A stretch of DNA of 64,000 nt, taken from contig NC_092365.1 in the NCBI RefSeq assembly GCF_030848805.1, positions 9,920,001-9,984,000 of the forward strand, given 5' to 3'. The translations under genes and the position numbers were made by a program. This document shows, in pieces, positions 55,801 to 64,000 of this stretch. The notes beneath the pieces are model-generated. The model had not been told where the DNA came from, searched no databases, and saw only the letters and a list, made by a program, of their open reading frames with translations. Numbering within the stretch: the first letter of the stretch is position 1; the number at the start of each line of letters is the position of its first letter. Source of the DNA: Temnothorax longispinosus (Eukaryota > Arthropoda > Insecta > Hymenoptera > Formicidae).

Positions 55801-55911
55801 TTCGTTATAATACTTAATTCTTCCTGACCCTATACCCATTACTTTAGCTTCCTTTCCGTTTGCTACTGTAACTTTATCTTCCACGCTTGCGAATGTTTTG
55901 TCGAAGAACTC
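52819..55911 (-). CDS. Copia pol: protease end, integrase, reverse transcriptase, RNase H
   Basis: The long frame ends in TAA at 52819 (1021 codons from the first ATG at 55884; copia-like sequence FFDKTFASV begins about 8 codons upstream). Numbered from that ATG: integrase zinc finger H116, H121, C150, C153; integrase triad D181 (HSDVCGP), D244 (RSDRGKEY), E280 (NGKAERKN); an acidic linker at 400-460; RT from about 500 with motif A D607 (HYDIKNAFLN) and YVDD at 692-695; RNase H with D859 (GYADANW) and E902 (SSAEAEY), and a DMLTKAI-type C-terminus. No stop or frameshift is seen. The coding capacity looks intact but is disconnected from gag by the insert. Confidence 0.9.
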   Translation of the reverse strand, partial: EFFDKTFASVEDKVTVANGKEAKVMGIGSGRIKYYNENTMKTITLKNVLYIPGLHSNLLSVKKITENGFTIEFKKEVCNIRWMIMEDKKIVVTAESVENLYRLRTEHKALSSMKTHSDKCIHTWHRKLGHKDPDAIRKLAKENMAHGITLQDCGIKEVCEDCIQGKMSKKSFPKVSSRQTKDILEIVHSDVCGPMQTITPGGKRYVLTMIDDYSGYTEVFLLAHKSEVFRYVKEYIEAVKTKFNRKPKILRSDRGKEYVNKQMADYLKEEGIKMELTALFSPQQNGKAERKNRYLIEMARCMIIDSGLAKKYWGEAVVTANYLQNRLPTKSEDRTPYEKWHSQKPNLKDIHIFGCIAYVKVPDELRRKLDNKANKLHFVGYSEQSKAFRLLDKATSKIVISRNVIFLDGKQKQEEHSEEKEIETSEEEMEIIQNLKQATKEDERKEENKKEEEEENKEDEIEQSTEEPGITETPQRKSKRKNKGIPPSRFGEFAGMITTHEDDEPKTIEEALAGKNKCNWKRALDEEYESLIANKTWELIEPPEDAKIIGCKWIFKLKKNEKGNITRYKARLVALGYNQEYGIDHHEVFAPVVKQTTLRTLLTIAGRDKLQVQHYDIKNAFLNADLTETIYMRQPKGYEVKGKEHYVLKLNKSLYGLKQSANLWNKNISDKLEKSGYTQGQADPCLYIKRNKGTICYVTIYVDDIIIASNSTEEIIKLEEALSNVYTLTKLGRIKEYSGIQIERDKEEVYYLHQRKHIYNILKTYGLKDAKGSKTPLSVGYEGLEDNRLLQDNKNFQSLIGSLLYIATSTRPDIKASVAILSKKLNNPTETDWIEAKKIARYLKYTEKYKLKLGSNSQKDEGLIGYADANWAESKADRKSNSGYLFKYYGSTISWACRKQSCVALSSAEAEYIALSDGCQEMLWLTKLLQDFQKNIKLPVKIYEDNQSCIKLASNKKFSKRSKYIDTKYHFIKDLSEGNKILLEYCPSEDMLADMLTKAIHQVKLRKLSKASGLVLSNDEDDVIEEECSN

Positions 55912-57365
55912 TTGCTCTCAAAACTGCTTTTTTCCATAGTCTGGACCTGGAAATTATTCCCTATAGAGTCCAGAACAATCCTCTCACCATCCTCGTGCGA
56001 GTCGTCGATCTGAACAACCTCCGGTTTTTTTTTCGTGCTCTGACCGTCGTACGTCACCTCGGCTGACGAGTCCAATACAATATTTTCGCCATCGTCGTCG
56101 ATTTGCACCACTTGCGGCTTCGATCTACTCTCGCCTTCGTCAACAGCTCGGTTTGTGCCCTCATATATCAATTCTATGCTGATTCGTGATTTGGTCTGCG
56201 AAGATGGGATCTCGTCCGTGTCGTCAACAATCTTCTCAGTGGGTTCGGTGCACGTCGATTGTTCCACTTGATTATTTTCATCCAATACCGTTTCTGTATT
56301 CTTTACAGACTCCGTCTCGTCCAACGTTCCAATCCCAGATTTCTCGTCGGCTATCACAACGTTCGTGGAAGCAACATCCCCTTTCGTTTCGACCGACAGA
56401 TTGTTGTCATCCAGCTGAGAATCATTTTCGTTTGTGGAATTCATAATAACTACAGTGCTGTCATTGGCGCTGGTGTCAGTTAATTTTGCCGAAACATTCA
56501 GATTCTCATCTTTCTTCACGTCGCATTTCTCGGATGTCTCGTCCCGCTGTTGATTCGTATGTTCAGTATGCTCCTGAGCCTTTTCATTGTCCGTCGTTTC
56601 TGTCTCATGCTCCATGGGAATCTTCAGAGAGTTCTGAGTAAACTCCAAGTTGGTTGGATCTTGAGTCTCCTCTATTATAACATTCTTTTCAATGTTTTTA
56701 AACAAATCCTGATACGAATCGTCAGATTCATAAGATTGATGACTTTCCTCCTCCTCCTCGAGTTGTTTCTTAACATTTGTCGCATCCTCTGCAGATGTTA
56801 TTCGAGCGATCTTAGCAGGTAGTTCGTCGACAGTCTTAGCTTTACGCTTTAGACTTGCAACGTTGACGCTACCTGCTTTTCTGGATGGCGAGTAACTCTG
56901 AGGAGGTGTACCTTGGATGATCTCGTCCTCATCAAGAAGCTCGTCTTTCTTCTCTGACTCGCATAGCTCGCCAGATGCCTTTCCTTCAGTCTTTTCGATA
57001 GGCTCGTTTTCTATTACTTTTTCATTCGTGACAGTTTTGTCCTCTTTGTCGCTTGTAGTTATCGCGTTGTTATCCACTTCTGATCGTGATGTTTCCGGGA
57101 TTTGTTGCAAATCCATTTGCTCGACCGACTCCTGGCACGTAGCCTCTACTTCCTGCGTCTGCTTTATCCCTTCCACCATGCTCTCGTCTGCCCCGGAATC
57201 AACGAGGTGAAAATCTTGACTCTCATTCAAGCTCATACTTTGCGTTTCGTTGATAACTTTGAAGCTTTCGTTGGCACCTTCGTAATAGGTCTCCTGCGTG
57301 TCTAGCACGCAGCTGCTCACTTCCTCAGGGTTAGACATTGTCGACGAATCGTGATAAGAGCTCAT
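55863..57365 (-). CDS. Unrecognised acidic, host-like open frame inserted in copia
   Basis: The frame starts MSSYHDSSTMSN and runs 500 codons. The last ~15 are read out of frame in copia sequence, so about 485 belong to the insert. It is rich in E, D, S, T and N. It has at least eight SQ/TQ dipeptides (DTQE, ETQS, ESQD, QTQE, ETQD, FTQN, DSQL, SSQT), a proline-directed site cluster (GTPPQSYSPSRK) and a basic NLS-like LKRKAKTVDELPAKIARI. Near the C-terminus is a duplicated segment: VVQIDDD..IVLD at 419-432 and VVQIDD..IVLD at 450-466, resembling SUMO-interacting motifs. No retroelement domain is present. About 95 bases of UTR-like sequence precede the ATG. There is no 3' end or poly(A). A nuclear phosphoprotein cDNA fragment is the best guess; the gene is not recognised. 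Confidence 0.7.
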   Translation of the reverse strand: MSSYHDSSTMSNPEEVSSCVLDTQETYYEGANESFKVINETQSMSLNESQDFHLVDSGADESMVEGIKQTQEVEATCQESVEQMDLQQIPETSRSEVDNNAITTSDKEDKTVTNEKVIENEPIEKTEGKASGELCESEKKDELLDEDEIIQGTPPQSYSPSRKAGSVNVASLKRKAKTVDELPAKIARITSAEDATNVKKQLEEEEESHQSYESDDSYQDLFKNIEKNVIIEETQDPTNLEFTQNSLKIPMEHETETTDNEKAQEHTEHTNQQRDETSEKCDVKKDENLNVSAKLTDTSANDSTVVIMNSTNENDSQLDDNNLSVETKGDVASTNVVIADEKSGIGTLDETESVKNTETVLDENNQVEQSTCTEPTEKIVDDTDEIPSSQTKSRISIELIYEGTNRAVDEGESRSKPQVVQIDDDGENIVLDSSAEVTYDGQSTKKKPEVVQIDDSHEDGERIVLDSIGNNFQVQTMEKSSFESKSSSTKHSQAWKIKLQ

Positions 57366-57461
57366 TATACCACAATTCAGCTATACATAAGTTGCGACTC
57401 CGAGACTCCGAGCGGTCGGCACCTTTGAGCCAGGCGAGCCAGGCATTCGGTTCGGTACTAA
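55912..57461 (-). mobile_element. Foreign ~1.55 kb insert in the copia protease region
   Basis: Copia sequence stops after SHMTNSRE on one side and resumes at FFDKTFASV on the other, with nothing lost between. On the plus strand the junctions read GAACTCTTGCTCTC (left) and ACTAACTCTCTGCT (right). The copia word CTCTCTGCT is thus approximately duplicated (CTCTTGCT) at the left edge, consistent with a short target duplication or template-switch microhomology. The insert contains the 500-codon frame and its 5' leader. Confidence 0.75.
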
Positions 57462-58316
57462 CTCTCTGCTATTCGTCATATGACTTGTGGCGCCCGAATC
57501 AACGTACCATGAATTCCTTGAGTCATCTTCATTGCTTGTGCTAAAACAAAGATTATCCTTATCGTCTTTATCCGCGGTTGCTGTATTCGCCTTTTCGTTC
57601 TTCTCTTTCCAAGCTTTGTACTTTCTGCAATCCTTCTTCATATGCCCTTTCTTTTTACAGAAAAAACATTCTGCAAGATCCTGTCGTGGTTTCGTGTATT
57701 TTCCACTGTCTCGCGTCTTTAAAGCTTTGTCCTGCATTTCATTTGCTCCAGCGGAATTGCTTATTCTTCTGCGATATTCATCGATGAGCTTTCCTTTTAC
57801 CAAACTAAGAGTTAAATCCTCTTCCGGTCTGCTTTCGAGTGCGTTTATTAGACTGTTATACGAATCTGGAAGACTACCAAGTATCATTGCAATAAACAAT
57901 TGTTCTTTTATATTCTCTCCGATAGCCTCTAATTTATCCTTTATTATTGACATATTAATAATGTGTTCTTCCATATTACCATTTTCTGCGAGTTTCATGC
58001 TGCACAGATTCTTTAGTAGAATAACCTTACTTGATAGTGAAGATTTTTGATGGTAGTCTTGTAGTGCTTTCCATGTTGCCGCCGCTGTTGTCTTACTACG
58101 AATATGTGTGAGCTGGTTATCCTCCACCAGGAGTCCGATCGTCGCTCTTGCCTGCGCGTCCTTGGTTAGCCACGCTGCCTCTGGTTGTGCTGGTGCCGCC
58201 TTGCTCACGACGTCCCACAGGCCTTCTTTTATGAGTAGTAACTCAACTTTATATCTCCATGACTCGTAATTGTCGTTATTCAGCTTGGCGATCATCACAC
58301 GAGGTGTTTCCGCCAT
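57381..58316 (-). CDS. Copia gag and N-terminal protease, truncated by the insert
   Basis: The frame starts MAETPRVMIAKLNNDNYESW, the normal start of copia Gag, and codes for 311 residues. The UBN2-type capsid region covers about 10-180. The zinc knuckle is C217-x2-C220-x4-H225-x4-C230. The protease active site YVDSGATSHM starts at 271 with Asp273. After Glu285 the frame enters the insert and ends 26 residues later (LVPNRMPGSPGSK...). Gag itself should be intact, but protease, integrase and RT cannot be translated with it. The ATG is about 95 bases inside the primer-binding site. Confidence 0.88.
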   Translation of the reverse strand: MAETPRVMIAKLNNDNYESWRYKVELLLIKEGLWDVVSKAAPAQPEAAWLTKDAQARATIGLLVEDNQLTHIRSKTTAAATWKALQDYHQKSSLSSKVILLKNLCSMKLAENGNMEEHIINMSIIKDKLEAIGENIKEQLFIAMILGSLPDSYNSLINALESRPEEDLTLSLVKGKLIDEYRRRISNSAGANEMQDKALKTRDSGKYTKPRQDLAECFFCKKKGHMKKDCRKYKAWKEKNEKANTATADKDDKDNLCFSTSNEDDSRNSWYVDSGATSHMTNSRELVPNRMPGSPGSKVPTARSLGVATYV

Positions 58317-58408
58317 TTTCGTGCTCTCTTATAACGTCTTAACCTGTACCTTACTTTATGCGACTTTATTCTTCTTGTATTGCCTTTATGATCTTAATCA
58401 ATCTTAAG

Positions 58409-58423
58409 CCTGGGCCCATAACC
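58409..58423 (-). other. Copia primer-binding site
   Basis: The minus strand reads GGTTATGGGCCCAGG directly after the LTR. It matches the internal part of initiator tRNA-Met, the half-tRNA primer used by Drosophila copia. Confidence 0.85.
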
Positions 58424-58660
58424 TGTTGGCTATTGCTGGAGGGCAGTGAATAACTCCGCACAAAAGATTATGATTAAGATACTGATACTTTATTTGTAAG
58501 ATACTTTGAAAACACATGTAATGTCGTGAATCGTGAGCTTGATTCTGTGTGTGTATATGTGTTGGGTGCGCACGCAGTAAGTCTCCGTGCACGTCTCGTG
58601 TCAGTAACGTCGTTCGTTCATAGATGGCGTCATTGTAGCTTTTGGCTCCTAATTTGAACA
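58424..58660 (-). repeat. 5' LTR of the copia element
   Basis: 237 bases, two differences from the 3' LTR, TG..CA ends, followed by ATACA (58661-58665). Confidence 0.95.
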
Positions 58661-58665
58661 ATACA

Positions 58666-59372
58666 TGTACCGAATTCAATTTGTGTGTAACAATTAAAAG
58701 TACCTGATGAGGATAATGTACCATCGTCAAACGATTCTCAGTCAAAAATTCATGAGATTTTGATAGAAGTCACAAGAGTGCTAAAAAAATTAATTCGTCA
58801 AAAGGTAAGTATGCTATAATAAATAAAAAACAAGAAACAAGAAAGAAAAAAGGAAATTAATTACGCAGAGAATGCTTTCCAATGGCATCGGTTCGTCTCA
58901 TGCTCGCTGAGTTACATTAAAACACAGAACAGCAGGCAAATTTATGTTTACGCGATGGACGACGGAAACGAACTGAAAGTATCGCGTCATGCTTTGTTTA
59001 AAGCACAAATCTAAGGTTGGCGGAGCAAGCACCATCGAATAACAAAAATTATAAACAAGAGATGACGTCATAAATGGGATTTAGATTATCCGTATCTTTT
59101 TGGAGATTTACGGTGTCAGAATATTTCTTTATAAGGAACATTTCCGCGATTTCTCTCTTTTTTGTATTTTTTTCCTTATGAAGTATCCCAATTTCGGACC
59201 ATTTAAATTCGTGACCATGAGAGACGCGGTGCTTACTGACGACAGAACGCTGACGATCATTCTTTTTTATATCGTTGAAATGTTCTGTGACGCGGGTCTT
59301 TAAGTAGCGTTTTGTTTGACCAATGTAGGATGCACAACAATCATTACAGTTGATTCTATAAACCTTCTCTTT
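58666..59372 (-). pseudogene. Penelope-like GIY-YIG endonuclease fragment and 3' region
   Basis: Between about 59372 and 59049 the minus strand reads VYRINCNDCCASYIGQT, then KRYLKTRVTEH, SKHRVSHGHEFKW and KKREIAEMFLIKK. This is the full GIY-YIG domain of a Penelope-like element, different in sequence from the one at 30501-30872. Upstream of VYRINC the sequence turns GC-rich and no longer resembles a Penelope protein, so the element is 5' truncated there. Downstream its 3' region is split by the copia insertion and ends at 52427-52588. Confidence 0.8.
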
Positions 59373-60310
59373 TACTCTTTCCCTCCTTCTCAGTTCCTCT
59401 TTTTCGCCCCTCAGCCGCGACGGATCGTCGGCGATTTTGTCAGGTGTCGAAAACGCGTCCTCGCCGGCCGCAGACTCCACGCCGACATCTCAGAAGGATT
59501 GCCACCTCTTAGTTTCCGCCCCTTTACGTCGCAGTTTCTTCCGCACCGCTCCCGAAAATTTCACTAATTTCTCCGCTTCTTGCGAGCGCGCTCGGCTTCT
59601 CCCTCGAGCTTCCTCTCCTCGATCGTTCCTCCAAAAACCGTACACTTGACGCGCGGCCACGCGCAATCTCGATCGCTTCTCGTGAAACTGATTCAATTTG
59701 ACGAGCCAATTATCCGGACGTAGCTGCTGCTCCCCCTCCTCGATTAGGTGAATCGTTTGCACAGGCGACGCCGCACGCGCGCGGCGCCGAACTTTTCGAA
59801 CGGCACCTTCCTCGCGCGCGATAGGTGTCCTCCGAATCGTTCGAATTTCAGAGTCGTCTCGATCGGGATCTCGATCGTGCGGAAAAGATCATCGAAAGAT
59901 TGCGCGTCGACTTCTCCTCCTTCTCACTCGAACGTCAGGCACAGCTGAGTGCTGGTTCAACAAACAAATATGTCGAGCGGGTATTTTGATATGCCGAGAA
60001 ATCGGAGTCGATTATCGCGATCGAGTCGTTGCCGTCCGCGTCGCGAGCGCGTGTTTCTCATCCGTCCTTCATCCCTCGCTCGGTCAAAACCGTCGATCCT
60101 CCCCCCGATCTTTTCCTGCTACCTGTCCTCTTCTTCTTGTTCCTCATCCCAACTCCACCACTTCCCTTCTATCCAAATATTTCCGTACTTTACAGGCTCT
60201 TTTTTTCTTTTAAAATAATAATCATCTATACTTCCCTCATTACATAAACTCGCACTTCTCTCTCTTCCTGTGCTAGCCACCTTACCTATTCTACCTGTCA
60301 TCTTTTTGAC
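59373..60310. other. GC-rich block with open frames, unidentified
   Basis: Charged open frames occur on both strands, such as the minus-strand frame at 59762-59490 rich in R, E and K. No domain is recognised. The segment around 60119-60301 on the minus strand (KRKKEPVKYGNIW) could be LINE ORF1-like. The block may equally be host 5' sequence captured at the Penelope truncation point. Confidence 0.3.
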
Positions 60311-60559
60311 TTCCTTCTCTGATTTATCCTTCCAAAAATATATCGCAATAAAATTTAAAAACTATTTAATTTAGAAATTACATTAACTGACCAAAACCCA
60401 TGGTCGAAATTAATAATGTCTCGATATTGATCTGAAAAAAGTGCTGTATGAATCCGACAAACCAAGTTGGCTCGTAGTTTTTCAATGTTCATATCGGAAA
60501 GACGTTATATATATTGCCAGTCAGGTCGATTTAAATTACTTTAATTATTTTTTCTTAAT

Positions 60560-61290
60560 AGAACGGACTTTAAAAAAAGCTTTAAAAAGAATAAAAAATG
60601 AAAAAAATTAACAAATAAAGAAGCTCTTAAAAGTATAAAATAATGCTTTTAAGAATTTCTTCCAATTTTTTGAAGTCGGCGCCAAATTAATGATATTTTT
60701 AATAGCGTTTTTCATTGGCAGAATTAGTGCGTACTCAGTGCACATTAAAAAGCCGTTGTATACTGATTTAATCTCTAATATTTAAAGTAAAATGCAAATA
60801 TATCGACAGATAAAATACCCAATACATATTTTACCAAATAATACAATAAAGAATATTGAGTATTTCGTGACTTAACCCGTTTACATTAAACATATACTTT
60901 ACGTTGATTTGTGTGTACGACGGCTTTAATGTGCACTACTAATACAATAAATAATACAATAAAGAATATTGAGAATTTCGTGACTTAACCCGTTTACATT
61001 AAACATATACTTTACGTTGATTTGTATGTACGACGGCTTTAATGTGCACTGAGTGCGCACCAATTCTGCAAAAAAAAAACGCTATAAGTATTTCTTTCGA
61101 TTTTTTGAAGTCGCCGCTAAATTGATTTAGTAATTATTAATTTGGCGCCGACTTCAAAAAATTGAAAAAAATACTTAAAAATATTATTAATTTGGCGCCG
61201 ACTTCAAAACATTGAAAGAAATTTTTAAAAGTATTATTTCATACCTTTTAAAGTTTTCTTATTTTTTAATTTTTTTCACTTTTTTTAGTT
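60560..61290. repeat. AT-rich inverted repeat family with GGCGCCGACTTCAAAA
   Basis: TTTTTTGAAGTCGGCGCCAAA at about 60668 appears inverted at 61143 and 61192 (TTTGGCGCCGACTTCAAAA), with similar AAAAGTATWA and TTTAAAAA flanks. Within it a 113 bp direct duplication (60841-60953 and 60954-61066) carries TTACATTAAACATATACTTT and GACGGCTTTAATGTGCACT. Confidence 0.65.
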
Positions 61291-61299
61291 TTTTTGAAA

Positions 61300-62024
61300 T
61301 CGGTTTTATTAAAAAAATTTTTTTTTTAATTTATACTTTTTTAGTGCGTTATTCAGTTGATACGAATCAAAAATAATAATTTATTATTTGCTTGTAATTA
61401 TTAAGTATGCATATTTCCATACTGCTTCGTACCCTGATGTTTTAACGCGATATTTTACGTACTAAAACTTTCCGGAGCAAGGATTGCTCTACAGTGTAAA
61501 AAACTGCATCCGTCCAGTAGTTTCAGAAAAAATCGTGGACATACCCACGTACATCGTACTCGTTGAATTGAGAACCCCCTTTTTGAAGTCGGTTAAAAAT
61601 AAATTTAATTTTTTATCATAAAATTAAATTTTACACGTGACTGTTATAGACCGAGAGCTAGCTACGAAAATACCAACGTCATTTCTTTAAGGAAATTTTC
61701 AACCTCAAACGATTGTGGCAATGTTGCAAATTAAGAAAAGGCAAGTCTGGCTGCTGGCCGCTGGTGCGTTTAGGGGGGCGTACGGCCTTAGGTGTAAAAT
61801 ATCGAGGGTAAAAAACGTCATATCTGTAAGGCTAAAAATTTTTTTGCTTGTAGTATATAATATTGTAAAGTACTTGCAAATGTTGCCAGACCTGTAGGTG
61901 GGGTCTAAAATATTGCCAGATCAGGGTATATAACTGCTTAAGACTTGATAACATTTACGTCATTTCTGTAAAGTTGAATTTTTTTTGCTTATTGTATACG
62001 TGTTTAATAATCTGTACATGAAAT
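61300..62024. other. Unassigned AT-rich sequence
   Basis: Contains CTTTTTGAAGTCGGTTAAAA at about 61570, a phrase common in insect dispersed repeats. Three similar AACGTCATWTCTKTAAGG segments lie near 61675, 61818 and 61957. No gene is seen. Confidence 0.4.
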
Positions 62025-62289
62025 TGTTGCGATGGTCGGAGGAGGATCGTGATAAAATGCGCAGTAATAGTGTGAATACACGCTTCAGTCGTTTATTAAA
62101 CGGAAGACTCTCAGATCAAGTCGTACACAGAATGCACGTTGAACAGAGTACCGGCAGTGAGTATATAAATAATAAGATGGGCGGCGCGGGCGCGGTTTGC
62201 CCAATAGGAAACTCGTGCCAGGGTGGTATCGCATGTACTGCCGGAAGTGCGTGTCGCCACAGGAAAGTAGAGTTGTAGACTCTCCAACA
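62025..62289 (-). repeat. 3' LTR of another copia element
   Basis: Ends TGTTGC..CCAACA on the plus strand, 265 bases. On the minus strand the polypurine AAGGGGGAG directly precedes TGTTGGAGAG. The reverse complement of TTTATT at 62091-62096 gives a polyadenylation signal. The second LTR is outside the window. Confidence 0.7.
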
Positions 62290-64000
62290 CTCCCCCTTGA
62301 AACGCACTCTAGTCTAGTTGATAGCCGTACAGGGAGCCAGTCTGATTGATCTGAAACATTTCAAATGCTTGGGACCAGGCAGGCCCTTAGTCAATACGTC
62401 TGCAACCATATCCTCCGTTGGGATGTGCTCAATGCGAAACTGTCCCGCGAGCAAGGCATCGCGGACGAAATGGTGTCTCAGGTCAATATGCTTGCTTCTT
62501 GAGTGAAAAACGGGGTTTTCCGCAAGCTCCTTAGCGCCCAAACTGTCGCTGAAGATAACGATGTCCGCCAGATCACGAAAACCCAGCTCCATCAAGAAGC
62601 TACGCCAGTGAATTGCTTCTTTTGCGGCCTCGGAGAGACCCATGTACTCCGCTTCGGTCGAAGAAAGCGCCACAGTCCTCTGCTTCCTGGCTTCCCACGA
62701 CACAGCGCACTTGCTCAAGATAAATGAGTAACCAGTGAAGGAACGCCTATCGATTGGACAATTCCCCCAGTCTGCGTCGACGAATCCTTTAAGTGGGTCG
62801 GTATCCGCCTCGAAAGTTAATCCTAGGTCTCCAATAACCTCTCAGATAACGCAATACGCGTTTGGCAGCAGTCCAGTGAATGCTTCCGTAAGAATTGCTG
62901 AACTGGCCCAACGAGCTGACTGCATAAGCGATGTCCGGCCTTGTAGCAACCGCCAGATATGTAAGGGCACCAACCAACTCGCGATATGGCAGCGCCTGGA
63001 CACTGGGGTCAGAGGCATCCTCGGGCATCGCCAACTTCACGCTGGGATCCATTGGAGTTCGGACGGGCTTCGACTCAGTCATTCCGAAGCGTCTTAAGAC
63101 ATCTTCGATGTACCCCTTCTGGTGCATGATTATTTTTCCGCCATCTCGTATAAACTGGACTCCGAGACAGCAATTAACGTTTCCAAGGTCCTTGATTTCG
63201 AACTCTTGTGCCAAGCTCTCTTTCATCCTACTGATGGCGTTAGAGTCACGCGAGGCGATTAATATGTCGTCGACATAGATTAACAGCAAGTTCTTTCCTT
63301 GTCCGATGTAGTACACGCATGGATCACCGTGACAGGGGGTTGCTCCGAGTTTCTTTAGAGTCTGATCCAGCGTGTCGTACCAGCATTTACCTGCCTGTCG
63401 AAGGCCGTACAAGGATCTTTTCAGCAAACAGACCTTCTCGCCGGACTGCAATTCGTTGAGCATCTGTCTCGCCTTGATGCCGACTGGGCTGTTGCTTGCC
63501 TCCGATTCGATGATAGATTCCAGAGCTTTATGTAACATCTTAGGTGGGAACATAAATATTTCCTCGTTGATAGTACCATTTAGATACGCCGTCGTTACGT
63601 CTAATTGTTGTATGTTCATTCCGAAATGAGCGGCCACGGCAACCATCAGCCGTATGGAACTTATCCTAGCCACAGGAGCGAACGTCTGGCTAAAATGTAC
63701 CCCTGGGCGCTGGGAGAATCCCTGAGCCACGATGCGTGCTTTCCTCCTCTCTATGGAACCATCTGGTCGAAACTTGTTTCTCAGTCAGTACTATTCGACT
63801 TCCGATGATGTGACGGTCGGTAGGACGTGGTACGATTTCCCACGTGTCATTTCGGATAATAGATTTAACCTCTGATGCCATAGCTTCCATCCATTCGTCT
63901 GCGTGCGGACTGGACATTGCTTCCTTCAGGGGAACTTCCGATAGAAAAACGTAGTGTTCTTCCATCGTGTTTGCGGACTCGCGTTGCTCGTGAAACAACT
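62290..64000 (-). pseudogene. Copia pol (RT and RNase H), frameshifted, running off the window
   Basis: RNase H lies at 62820-62314 (FVDADWGN, LSSTEAEYMGLSEAAKEA, SDSLGAKELAEN, DMVADVLTKGL). RT lies at 63730-62789 (FAPVARISSIRLM, QLDVTTAYLNG with motif A Asp, CLLKRSLYGLRQAGKCWY, LLIYVDDILIAS). Upstream RT sequence continues at 63998-63690. One frameshift separates RT from RNase H near 62830 and another lies near 63700-63800. Catalytic residues are intact. It differs clearly from the 52594 copia element and belongs to another lineage (DVTTAYLNG, LRQAGKCWY). Confidence 0.85.

Larger units (their letters stand above)
52594..58660 (-). mobile_element. Young copia LTR retrotransposon carrying a foreign insert
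   Basis: LTRs at 52594-52830 and 58424-58660 (237 bases each) differ at two positions. They start TGTTGG and end GAACA on the plus strand, and are flanked by ATACA at 52589-52593 and 58661-58665. The primer site at 58423-58409 (minus) and the polypurine GAGGAGGAG at about 52831-52839 both adjoin the LTRs. Gag and the start of protease (58316 to 57462) and the rest of pol (about 55911 to 52819) would form one continuous frame. About 1.55 kb of unrelated sequence (55912-57461) interrupts it. Young age is inferred from LTR identity. Confidence 0.92.

Noticed and set aside
58666..58745. CTGATGAGGATAATG at about 58708 as a hammerhead core
   Set aside because: It is on the opposite strand to the Penelope element, and no GAAA plus pairing arms follow in the right place.
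1..64000. tRNA, rRNA, riboswitches and operon-like gene order
   Set aside because: None was found; all recognisable coding units belong to eukaryotic transposable elements or to isolated candidate exons.

Overview
The window is eukaryotic nuclear DNA, most likely from an insect and probably an ant. The basis is the mix of repeat families: a gypsy/errantivirus-like element with an envelope gene, R1- and I-like LINEs, GIY-YIG Penelope-like elements, a Merlin DNA transposon with short introns, a TTAA-flanked piggyBac-type MITE, several copia elements and many foldback elements in AT-rich sequence. The species is inferred, not demonstrated. I found no complete ordinary host gene, no tRNA or rRNA gene and nothing bacterial. 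It reads as a transposon graveyard with a few young insertions.

Layout. 1-8 kb: a hAT transposase tail, a GC-richer block with three TGACGTCA sites, then a deleted errantivirus-like provirus (integrase tail, env broken by a tandem-repeat block, polypurine tract, 3' LTR at 7122-7696) next to a LINE fragment. 8-18 kb: one galectin-like candidate exon, a large foldback, a solo LTR with a perfect 5 bp target duplication (11111-12100), a GC-rich LINE-like leader, an R1-type LINE fragment, a Penelope terminus and a 44 bp minisatellite. 18.4-26.8 kb: a Merlin transposon whose transposase has two introns; its left arm is an inverted duplicate of its 5' end, and a 6.1 kb I-like LINE sits in that arm with an 11 bp duplication. 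27.5-38 kb: a piggyBac-type MITE, a Penelope-like element (reverse transcriptase plus GIY-YIG endonuclease) and several foldbacks. 38-48 kb: a broken copia element with nested insertions, MITEs, a second solo LTR (44202-44918) and a foldback whose arms carry unequal 28 bp repeat arrays. 48-52.4 kb: a decayed LINE split by a younger insertion with a 14 bp duplication.

52.6-58.7 kb holds the most striking object: a nearly intact copia element (237 bp LTRs differing at 2 positions, TSD ATACA, copia-type primer site, polypurine tract). Its protease region is interrupted by about 1.55 kb that carries an intact acidic open frame of about 485 host-like codons plus 5'UTR-like sequence. The frame has SQ/TQ sites and SIM-like repeats and resembles no retrotransposon protein I know. 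It looks like a captured or retroposed host cDNA. The copia element itself sits inside the 3' part of a second Penelope-like element. The window ends in a further copia element (62025 onward).

Little here works together as a pathway. The informative relations are insertions into insertions, which give relative ages: LINE into Merlin, copia into Penelope, unknown cDNA into copia, LTR into foldback, LINE into LINE.
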